From NCBI RefSeq assembly GCF_003336675.1, contig NZ_QPII01000025.1, positions 1 to 56,094 of the forward strand: a stretch of 56,094 bases of DNA. The letters run 5' to 3'. The DNA is from Billgrantia montanilacus (lineage in GTDB: Bacteria > Pseudomonadota > Gammaproteobacteria > Pseudomonadales > Halomonadaceae). A program made the position numbers and the translations under genes. Positions 49,619-56,094 of this stretch are shown in pieces; the stretch's first letter is position 1; every line of letters begins with the position of its first letter. The notes beneath the pieces were generated by a model. The model made no database searches. It had not been told where the DNA came from and worked only from the letters and a program-made list of their open reading frames with translations.

Positions 49619-50386
49619 ATGTCGACCCAGACTTTCATGTCGAAGCAGACTTCCGGCGATTTCACCGCCCGCGACCCCGCCACGGGCCATCCCCGTCCAC
49701 CGCGGCGTGAGTTCAAGGCGCGTGGAAGCTTCGTCGAGCGCTGCCCCGGCTGCAATCTGCCTCGCCTCAACTGTCTCTGCCCCTATCGGCTCACGGTGGA
49801 GAGTACGGCCCGTGTCTGGCTGTTGACGCACCCGCTGGAGCACCACAAGCCGACCAATACCGGCCGCTTGATCCATGACGTGCTGCCCACCACCGAGGTG
49901 TTTACCTGGTATCGAACGGCACCGGACGAGCGGCTTCTCGCGCTGCTCGAGGATGACCGCTTTGCCCCCTTCGTGATCTTTCCCGACGATCAGCCCGATT
50001 ACGCCGACCGCGTGGTGGGCCTGGATGCCGTCGCGAGCGTCAAGGGCGACGGGAAGACGCCCGTCTTTATCCTGCTCGACGGTACCTGGCGCCAGGCGCG
50101 GCGGATCTTTCGCAAGAGCCCCTACCTGGATAGCCTGCCGGTGTTGCCGCTGGTCTCCGAGCGGCTGACTCGCTATCAGTTGCGCAAGCCGGCGTCGGCG
50201 GCACACCTCTGCACGGCCGAGGTGGCCGCCGAGCTGCTGCGCCAATCGGGTGATACCCTGGCTGGCGACGTGCTGGATGACTACTTCGACGCCTTCAACG
50301 ACAGCTACGCCGCCAGCCGGCGCTTCGAAAAGCTCCTGGAGCCGACGCCCGCCATGAAGCGGCTGCAGACCCGACGCACCCGGTGA
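49619..50386 (+). CDS. tapT: tRNA-uridine aminocarboxypropyltransferase (DTW domain)
   Basis: DTW-domain enzyme that adds the aminocarboxypropyl group of SAM to U47 of tRNA (acp3U). 255 aa against about 230 in E. coli (YfiP/TapT), with an N-terminal extension. ERCPGCNLPRLNCLCPY is a CxxC...CxC zinc-type motif; LLDGTWRQARRIFRKSPYL contains the D-x-T-W signature. The ATG at 49619 has AGG upstream. It ends 4 bp from the convergent diguanylate cyclase gene. Confidence 0.9.
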   Translation: MSTQTFMSKQTSGDFTARDPATGHPRPPRREFKARGSFVERCPGCNLPRLNCLCPYRLTVESTARVWLLTHPLEHHKPTNTGRLIHDVLPTTEVFTWYRTAPDERLLALLEDDRFAPFVIFPDDQPDYADRVVGLDAVASVKGDGKTPVFILLDGTWRQARRIFRKSPYLDSLPVLPLVSERLTRYQLRKPASAAHLCTAEVAAELLRQSGDTLAGDVLDDYFDAFNDSYAASRRFEKLLEPTPAMKRLQTRRTR

Positions 50387-50390
50387 GCCT

Positions 50391-52376
50391 TCAGCCTGCT
50401 GACTCGGCCACTCGAACGCAAGCGCGCCCCGCCTCCTTGGCCTGGTACATGGCCATGTCGGCTCGGTTCACCAGCTGGTTCGGTGTGTCGCCCGGCTGCC
50501 AGTCAGTGACGCCGATGCTGATCGATACTGGGCCGACAGCAGGGAAGGGCGTGTCTAGCCGGTCCTGGCAGAGGCGAGTCGCCAGCTCGGCGGCCTGGCG
50601 CAGGGTACAGTCCGGGGCGATGATCAAGAACTCCTCGCCGCCCCAGCGGCCCAGGTGATCCGTGGTTCGCAGTCGAGCCTGCACCGCCTGGGCCACCTGC
50701 CGCAGCACGCTGTCGCCTGCGTCATGACCATGACGGTCATTGATCCGCTTGAAATGGTCGATATCGAACAGCAGCAGTGAGCAGGGCTTGCCACCATGCT
50801 GGGCTATGGCGAGTTCCGCCTTGAGCAGCTCCTCGATCCGGTGCCGGTTGGCAATGCCTGAGACAGGGTCGGTGTGGGCCAGGTGACGGAGCCTGGCATT
50901 GCGCTCATGCAGGCGCCTGCAGCGATGCCTGGCCCGCCAGACGGTGATGTCATTGGATAGCATTCTGCTCAGATCGAGAGCGGCAAGCTGGTCAGCCGTG
51001 GTCCAGGGGGGGCTTTCGTGTGTCCCTCCGGCCTGGTCGTCGCCATTCTGTCGCGAAACGGGATACCTTTCAGCGGGCTGTCGGAACAGCAGCAGCCATC
51101 CCGCTGGCTGTGCCTCGCTGGTCAGGGGAGCGGCCAGCAGGCCGGGGAAATTCCCTTGTGGCAGCAAGGTCTTGCCGAGCGTGGTATCGCCCAGTCGATG
51201 ACTGTGCCAGAGGTCATCGGATGAACAGCGGTCGAGATGATGGGCCAGCTGCTGTAGGGTTCGGGCATGCGGACGCTTGCCAAGTCCCAGGGCCTTTCCT
51301 TGATATACTAGGGCGACACCGCAGGCTCGGAAATAGTGCTTGCAGGCCCTGGCGGCTGTCAGCAGCGAGGCGCTGGAGACCCGTTGCGGCCGGCGAACGC
51401 CGAGCTGGCCGGCTGTTGCCAGGAACCGGCGTCGACGCAGGGATTCCTCCCGCTCCAGCAGCAGGGCGTAGCGCTGGAGTGCCGTATGGGCCAGCAGCTG
51501 CAGCAGTTGGCGAAGCCTGGGTGCCAGATAGCGGGCCTGCCGACCATGACAGGCGATCAGCCCCCAGCGGCGCTGTCCATCGTACAGGTTGATGACAAGG
51601 ACGGCATGCGCCTGCAGCTGACGTAGCCAGCACCGGTCATGTGCCGGGACCACGCGAAGTATGGCCTGGGAGAGATCCAGGGCAGCTGCGCCCTTACCTG
51701 TCAGAGAGATCGGCCTTGCCGTGGTATCGGCAATCATCCGCAAAGGGGTGGTCCCGGAAAGGAGGCACTCCGTCGGGAGCGAAAGGCCGGCGGGAAAGGC
51801 GCAGCAACCATTGTTGGCCTGTCCGGAGGCGTTCTCTGCCGTTAGGCACTGCAGGTGGCCATCATCGCCGATGCGATAGGCCTCCGCGGTCTCGAGTCCG
51901 GTCAGCTCACGCAGCGCCGTCAATAGCAACGCAAGCACCTTGGTTGGACTGTCTGACCTGCTGATGCATGAAACCCAGCCAGCCACCCGTTCCGTCAGGT
52001 TGTCTGTCAGGTCTCCGCATGGCTCCAGCTCCAGAACGATGCTGGTTGACGCGCCGTGTGCGGTGACATGCAGCGGCTGCGGGGTGGTTTCGAGCCGGCA
52101 GGTAGCGGTATTGGGGTGTCCCTCTTCGCCCTTGCCGAACCGGGATACGAGCAGACTGATGGGAGCCGAGCCCAGTACGGCCGAGGGAGAACGGCCGAGT
52201 ACATCGGCCGGTCCCTGGCCGATGAACCGGTTCAGGTTGGTGCTGGTGAGGATAACTCTGCGCCACCGCTGATCGACGACGATCAGGCAGCCATGAGGCT
52301 GGATGGCACCGGCGGTTTTCGCCAGTACCTTCGGACAGTAGCTCGCATCGAGATCCCTTTGAAGCGAGTCCGGCAT
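50391..52376 (-). CDS. diguanylate cyclase with degenerate phytochrome-like sensor
   Basis: 661 aa from the ATG at 52376 (AGGA upstream). The N-terminus is phytochrome-like: a PAS2 segment with Cys14 and GAIQPHGCLIVVD, a GAF domain with LRVVPAHDRCWLR (240-252) and WGLIACH (271-277), then a PHY-like domain. The GAF chromophore motif, PASDIP in bacteriophytochromes, is replaced by FPAGLSLP at 194-201, and the PHY tongue PRxSF is absent. The output GGDEF domain has an intact GGEEF active site (579-583) and an I-site RTTD (570-573), so it should make c-di-GMP with product inhibition. No heme oxygenase gene is adjacent. Confidence 0.88.
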   Translation of the reverse strand: MPDSLQRDLDASYCPKVLAKTAGAIQPHGCLIVVDQRWRRVILTSTNLNRFIGQGPADVLGRSPSAVLGSAPISLLVSRFGKGEEGHPNTATCRLETTPQPLHVTAHGASTSIVLELEPCGDLTDNLTERVAGWVSCISRSDSPTKVLALLLTALRELTGLETAEAYRIGDDGHLQCLTAENASGQANNGCCAFPAGLSLPTECLLSGTTPLRMIADTTARPISLTGKGAAALDLSQAILRVVPAHDRCWLRQLQAHAVLVINLYDGQRRWGLIACHGRQARYLAPRLRQLLQLLAHTALQRYALLLEREESLRRRRFLATAGQLGVRRPQRVSSASLLTAARACKHYFRACGVALVYQGKALGLGKRPHARTLQQLAHHLDRCSSDDLWHSHRLGDTTLGKTLLPQGNFPGLLAAPLTSEAQPAGWLLLFRQPAERYPVSRQNGDDQAGGTHESPPWTTADQLAALDLSRMLSNDITVWRARHRCRRLHERNARLRHLAHTDPVSGIANRHRIEELLKAELAIAQHGGKPCSLLLFDIDHFKRINDRHGHDAGDSVLRQVAQAVQARLRTTDHLGRWGGEEFLIIAPDCTLRQAAELATRLCQDRLDTPFPAVGPVSISIGVTDWQPGDTPNQLVNRADMAMYQAKEAGRACVRVAESAG

Positions 52377-52449
52377 GGGGGGGTCCTGTTGTGTTTTGAG
52401 CCAACGGCCGGGTCTTGCCGCGGCTGGCATCGACGATCAACTGACATGA

Positions 52450-52487
52450 TGGAGTTAACCATTGGTTGCTATAATAGATCAACTCCA
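52450..52487 (+). promoter_or_regulatory. extended -10 promoter flanked by an inverted repeat
   Basis: TGC-TATAAT (TATAAT at 52470-52475) is a perfect extended -10 for the regulator gene. It is bracketed by TGGAGTT (52450-52456) and AACTCCA (52481-52487), a 7-bp inverted repeat. The placement suggests autoregulation by the downstream HTH protein, and perhaps control of the divergent cyclase gene. Confidence 0.6.
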
Positions 52488-52526
52488 GTTTAACTGCGAG
52501 CATGACTTGCGCGGCACATTCGCCGC

Positions 52527-52955
52527 ATGAATGAGAAAACCGCCTTTGCAGAACGCCTGGCAGCCGCAATGCGCTCGGCTGGCTACGAGCCGCGGCCCGC
52601 CGTGCTGGAGCGTGAATTCAACCTGCGCTACTGGGGCAAGCCCGTCACCCTTCAGGGGGTGCGTCGCTGGCTCTGTGGCGAGACCCTTCCCAAGCAGGAG
52701 AAGCTTCAGGTGCTGGCAGAGTGGCTGGGCATCGAGCCCCAGGCACTGCGCTACGGGGAAGCCGCCGGGCTGCGAATTCGTGAGGCTCGGGGTCGATGGG
52801 AGGCGTCGATCAGTGGCGAGGAACGCCAGGTGCTGCAACACTACCTTGCGCTGCCGGTCGCGCAGCGCAAGGTGGTAGCCCAGGTCATCGAGGCGTTCTC
52901 TCATGCCTATGGCACGCATCCGGATGAGAGCGACGAAGCCTCGAAAGAGAGGTAA
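52527..52955 (+). CDS. small HTH transcriptional regulator (XRE-like)
   Basis: A 142-aa protein with an N-terminal DNA-binding domain: FAERLAAAMRSAGYEPRPAVLEREFN then VTLQGVRRWLCGETLPKQEKLQVLAEWLGI, in which recognition-helix and second-helix patterns fit the lambda-repressor-like fold. The C-terminal 60 residues carry no known domain. It is divergent from the cyclase gene and preceded by the promoter/operator at 52450-52487. Such proteins occur in phage remnants and as stand-alone regulators; no other phage gene is nearby. Confidence 0.8.
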   Translation: MNEKTAFAERLAAAMRSAGYEPRPAVLEREFNLRYWGKPVTLQGVRRWLCGETLPKQEKLQVLAEWLGIEPQALRYGEAAGLRIREARGRWEASISGEERQVLQHYLALPVAQRKVVAQVIEAFSHAYGTHPDESDEASKER

Positions 52956-52964
52956 CGCGCCCCG

Positions 52965-54203
52965 TCAATTGCCGAACAGCGCACCGGCAATGCGGAAGCC
53001 GGCGATCCAGGTGCCGGCGGCGGAGCCCAGCGTGGCGAACAGGAACACCAGCAGTGTTCGAGAGACCCGATTGCGCCACCAGCCCTTCAGCTCGGTAACG
53101 TCGTGGCGCAGGGTCGAGAAGTCGCGCACCTTTGGTTTGCGCATCCACAACTCCACGCCGGCGGCGACGAAGCCGGCGCCGATGGTCGGGTTCAGCGAGG
53201 TGAGCGGGGCAGCAACCATGGTCGCCAGTACCGTGACCGGGTGAGCCAGGGCAGCCAGGGTGGCAAGCCCCGAGAGTACGCCGTTGATCAGGAACCACTC
53301 GCCGACCAGCTGCCAGCCCAGTTCGGTATTGCGCGAGAAGCCGATGGCGAAACCGGTCAGTACCAAGGCAGTGATCACCCAGGGAAGGGCGCGCCAGAGC
53401 TTCGAGGGTGGCGGTGTGACTTCCAGCTTCTCACGTTCTTCCCGGGGCGAGGCGGGCAAGGGTTCGCTGAAGCGCTCGGCCATTCCCTTCATATGCCCCG
53501 CGCCGATCACCACCAGCACATTGCGATAGCGTCCGGGTGGGGCCTGTTCGGCAAGGCGCATCACCATGTAGCTGTCGCGCTCGGTGATCAGCGGAATGTA
53601 CAGCGACTCGGATTCGGCGGCGAATTCGTTGAAGGTCGACTCCAGCACGTCGCCCTCCTTGAGCCGTTCGATCTCTTCGGGCTTGATTTCCTGACGCGAG
53701 AGCACGCTGCCGAGCAGCCCGGTGAACAGCGACATGCGCTGCCACCAGGGCACGTTGTGGTAGATGCGCTTGAGAGTGATGCCCACGTCGCGGTCGATCA
53801 GCAGCAAGGGCAGCTCGTGCCGGCGCGCCTCCTCCAGGGCGGCCCGCATCTCGGCGCCCGGCTCGATACCCGACTGCTCGGCGACCCGCTGCTGGAAGGC
53901 GCCCAGTGCCAGGCTGGCGGCGACCATGCCGGCCTTGCCCTGGCGAAAGATTTCGAAGAGATCCTGCTTGCCCAGGGCGTCCGGGTCGCTGAGGTTCTGG
54001 TGGCGGGAGTCGCACAGCTCGATGGCCACGGCATCGAATTCACCGGAGCCGATCAGGCGGCGCACGTCATCGGCGCTCTGGGCCGAGACATGGGCAGTGC
54101 CCAGCAGGGTATAGCGGGTCACGCCCAGCTCGATGACTTGGCGCGGGCCGCTGAAGTCGCCTTCCTGGCGGGGGTCGGTCACGGTGTCCTGGGAGTGGGT
54201 CAT
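52965..54203 (-). CDS. TraB/PrgY-family membrane protein
   Basis: 412 aa from the ATG at 54203. The N-terminal cytosolic domain has LLGTAHVSAQS, AIELCDSRH and VIGAGHMKGM, the conserved GTAHVS and GxxH motifs of the TraB/PrgY (TIKI-like) family, thought to be metalloproteases. Several membrane helices follow from about residue 275. TraB/PrgY was described as shutting off peptide pheromones in enterococci; chromosomal versions such as this have no defined role. It converges with the HTH gene, 9 bp apart. Confidence 0.88.
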   Translation of the reverse strand: MTHSQDTVTDPRQEGDFSGPRQVIELGVTRYTLLGTAHVSAQSADDVRRLIGSGEFDAVAIELCDSRHQNLSDPDALGKQDLFEIFRQGKAGMVAASLALGAFQQRVAEQSGIEPGAEMRAALEEARRHELPLLLIDRDVGITLKRIYHNVPWWQRMSLFTGLLGSVLSRQEIKPEEIERLKEGDVLESTFNEFAAESESLYIPLITERDSYMVMRLAEQAPPGRYRNVLVVIGAGHMKGMAERFSEPLPASPREEREKLEVTPPPSKLWRALPWVITALVLTGFAIGFSRNTELGWQLVGEWFLINGVLSGLATLAALAHPVTVLATMVAAPLTSLNPTIGAGFVAAGVELWMRKPKVRDFSTLRHDVTELKGWWRNRVSRTLLVFLFATLGSAAGTWIAGFRIAGALFGN

Positions 54204-54301
54204 GAACGCTCGGGCTTGAAAGGGAGTGAATGCCCGATTATCCACGAAGCCGGCCCGCGCTCCAAACCCGGTCTGTCGGAAGTAGCATCAGGCTTATCCA
54301 A

Positions 54302-54443
54302 GGAAACGCTGAACAAATTGCCGAGCGAGATGAAGCGCAAGGCGCACGGAGCACAGGAACCGGAGCATATGGGGTATATGTGAGGATTCCGCGCACCGCG
54401 CAACGCAGTGACTCGCTCGTGTAGGCATTTGTGCAGTGTTTCC
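54302..54443. mobile_element. MITE-like inverted-repeat element (142 bp)
   Basis: Ends GGAAACGCTGAACAAATTGCC and, inverted, GGAAACACTGCACAAATGCC match at about 18 of 21 positions. Homology between the two halves continues inward (GAGCGAG at both sides, the GGAACC/GGAATCC pair, CATAT/ATATG), so the whole unit can fold into one long imperfect hairpin. It has no coding capacity and directly abuts the trkH stop. It fills most of the 240-bp gap between trkH and the TraB-family gene. Confidence 0.7.
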
Positions 54444-55892
54444 CTAACGGCGCCAGAAGGCCGGGGTAAACAGCACCAGCACCGTGAAGATCTCCAGTCG
54501 GCCGAGCAGCATGGCAATCACCAGGATCCACTTGCTGAGCGTAGGCATTTCGCCGTAATTCGCTGAGGCTTCCCCGAGTGCAGGGCCCAGGTTATTGAGC
54601 GCCGAGGCCACCGTCGACCAGGCAGTGACCTGATCGACGCCGGTGGCCATGACGCCCACCAGCATCAGGAAGAACAGCATCACGTAGACCGAGAAGAAGC
54701 CCCACACCGCCTGGGCGATGCCGTCGGGTACGCTTACCTTGCCGATCTTGACCGCGATCACGGCATTGGGGTGGATCAGGCGCATGACTTCGCGCATGCC
54801 CTGCTTGAGGATCAGGATGATGCGAATCACCTTCATGCCACCGCCGGTGGAGCCGGAGCAACCGCCGACGAAGGCCGCTACGAACAGCAGGAAGGGCAGT
54901 GCGCCGGGCCAGGCCGAGAAGTCGGCCACGCCGAAACCGGCGGTGGTAGCGACCGACACCACCTGGAAGATACCGTGACGCAGGCCACGCTCGGTATCGT
55001 AGGTGCCGGTGAGCCACAGCGAGATTACGGTGATGACGGACAGGAAAGCCAGGAACATCAGCAGGAAGCGGGCTTCCGGATCCTGGAAATAGTGACGGAT
55101 GCGCCGGCCGCGCCAGGCCAGGAAATGGAGGCTGAAACTCATCGCCGAAATGATCAGGAAGAGCATGCAGATCAGCTCGATGGTGGCGCTGTCGAAGTGC
55201 CCGATGCTGGCGTCGTAGGTGGAGAAGCCGCCGATGGCCACGGTGGAGAAACTGTGGCCCAGGGCATCGAACCAGTTCATGCCGGCGGCCATATAGGCCA
55301 GGAAGCAGGTGATGGTCAGGGCGGCGTAGATGTACCACAGCGCCTTGGCGGTCTCGGTGATGCGCGGGGTGAGCTTGGAGTCCTTCAGCGGACCGGGGAT
55401 CTCGGTGCGATAGAGAGCCATGCCCCCGACCCCCAGGGTCGGCAGGATCGCCACCGCTAGCACCACGATCCCCATCCCGCCGAGCCACTGCAGCTGCTGG
55501 CGATAGTAGAGGATCGACTCCGGCAGGAAGTCGATACCGGTGATAACCGTGGCGCCGGTGGTGGTCAGCCCCGAGAAGGACTCGAATACGGCATCGGTGA
55601 GCGACAGGGCGGCGTCGCCGGTCAACATCAGCGGCAGCGAACCGAACAGCCCCAGTACGCTCCAGAACAGGGCGGCGATCAGGAAGCCGTCGCGGGTGCG
55701 AAGCTCCTTGCGCGCCAGCCGATTGGGCAGGTACATCATCAGTCCCGTCGCCGCGGTGATGATGATGGCAATGGCGAAGGCATCCCACTGGGCATCGCCG
55801 AACAGCAGCGAGATCAGAATGGGCGGCACCATGGTCAGGCTGAACATCATCAGCAGCATGCCCAGGATGCGCAGGATGATGCGCAGGCTCAT
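54444..55892 (-). CDS. trkH: Trk potassium uptake system membrane subunit TrkH
   Basis: K+ channel-like subunit of 482 aa with four M1-P-M2 repeats. Selectivity-filter segments are visible: FSGLTTTGATV, FSTVAIGGFST, VVSVATTAGFGVADF and the last, SALNNLGPALG. In halophiles Trk systems bring in K+ quickly after salt up-shock. The ATG at 55892 gives the standard length (E. coli TrkH 483). It follows trkA by 79 bp. Whether it is the TrkH or TrkI type cannot be settled by eye. Confidence 0.95.
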   Translation of the reverse strand: MSLRIILRILGMLLMMFSLTMVPPILISLLFGDAQWDAFAIAIIITAATGLMMYLPNRLARKELRTRDGFLIAALFWSVLGLFGSLPLMLTGDAALSLTDAVFESFSGLTTTGATVITGIDFLPESILYYRQQLQWLGGMGIVVLAVAILPTLGVGGMALYRTEIPGPLKDSKLTPRITETAKALWYIYAALTITCFLAYMAAGMNWFDALGHSFSTVAIGGFSTYDASIGHFDSATIELICMLFLIISAMSFSLHFLAWRGRRIRHYFQDPEARFLLMFLAFLSVITVISLWLTGTYDTERGLRHGIFQVVSVATTAGFGVADFSAWPGALPFLLFVAAFVGGCSGSTGGGMKVIRIILILKQGMREVMRLIHPNAVIAVKIGKVSVPDGIAQAVWGFFSVYVMLFFLMLVGVMATGVDQVTAWSTVASALNNLGPALGEASANYGEMPTLSKWILVIAMLLGRLEIFTVLVLFTPAFWRR

Positions 55893-55971
55893 GCGGCGAC
55901 TCCCCTGGCGACAGGCGTGCGGACGATAAACGCGAAGCTGCAGCGTGATATCAAGAGGCGCCCCGTTGGCA

Positions 55972-56094
55972 TCAGAAGAAGGTCAGGCCGACCTGGAAGA
56001 GGCGTTCCACCTCGCGAATGCGGCGCTTGTCGATCACGAACAGGATCAGGTGATCGCCCGATTCCACCACCACGTCGTCGTGGGCGATCAGCAC
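55972..56094 (-). CDS. trkA: Trk potassium uptake protein TrkA, C-terminal end (partial)
   Basis: Only the last 40 codons are in the window: VLIAHDDVVVESGDHLILFVIDKRRIREVERLFQVGLTFF and a stop. This is the end of the second RCK_C domain of TrkA, the NAD(H)-binding cytoplasmic regulator that gates TrkH. The gene continues past the right edge. Confidence 0.9.
   Translation of the reverse strand: MLIAHDDVVVESGDHLILFVIDKRRIREVERLFQVGLTFF

Noticed and set aside
53103..54383. A 426-codon frame antisense to the TraB-family gene
   Set aside because: It mirrors the TraB-family gene and crosses the MITE-like element; no recognisable motif.

Overview
The window is GC-rich, densely coded DNA from a gammaproteobacterium, most likely a moderate halophile of the Halomonas group. 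This rests on family resemblance: pepA/holC/valS and lptF/lptG neighbourhoods, AceK, bacterioferritin with Bfd, TrkA/TrkH, and many acidic proteins. No rRNA, tRNA, CRISPR array, phage or complete insertion sequence was seen. About 50 protein genes are called; two run off the ends (a TRAP small permease at the left, TrkA at the right).

Layout. 1-3.6 kb: a TRAP uptake operon (dctP, dctQ) under a sigma-54 promoter with two identical palindromic enhancer sites, the second inside the 3' end of the upstream activator gene. 3.6-10.6 kb: valS, holC, ilvE and pepA on the minus strand, with a 28-bp tandem repeat at the valS terminus and three copies of a 67-bp hairpin repeat. 10.7-13.3 kb: lptF, lptG and an RDD membrane protein. 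13.4-14.3 kb: iron storage (bfd, bfr). 14.6-17.3 kb: an NMT1/THI5-type ABC importer. 17.3-20.5 kb: a DUF1653 gene, tcdA, truC and a glutamate-family dehydrogenase. 20.9-23.3 kb: an exported PPC-repeat protein and a short-chain dehydrogenase. 23.4-29.5 kb: a Fur-boxed heme uptake operon (hemP, receptor, hmuS, hmuT, hmuU, hmuV). 29.9-31.2 kb: an MFS permease.

31.2-46.7 kb is the most interesting part. It holds phnD-phnC-phnE-phnE; a GT4 glycosyltransferase with a PAP2 phosphatase; an ABC importer followed by a metallo-beta-lactamase hydrolase and a histidine phosphatase; and, converging on these, a second ABC importer of the same superfamily followed by an inositol-monophosphatase-type phosphatase. 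Each of the four transcription units has a PhoB-box-like pair of heptamers 4 nt apart upstream, of graded quality. I infer a phosphorus-starvation island combining phosphonate uptake, organophosphate uptake with cytoplasmic dephosphorylation, and possible replacement of phospholipid by glycolipid.

46.8-56.1 kb: aceK, a sirtuin lacking the zinc cysteines, a DTW-domain tRNA modification gene, a diguanylate cyclase with a degenerate phytochrome-like sensor, a small HTH regulator with a symmetric operator, a TraB-family membrane protein, a MITE-like inverted-repeat element, and trkH-trkA.

Starts were chosen by ribosome-binding site and family length, so many genes here are shorter than the longest open frame.
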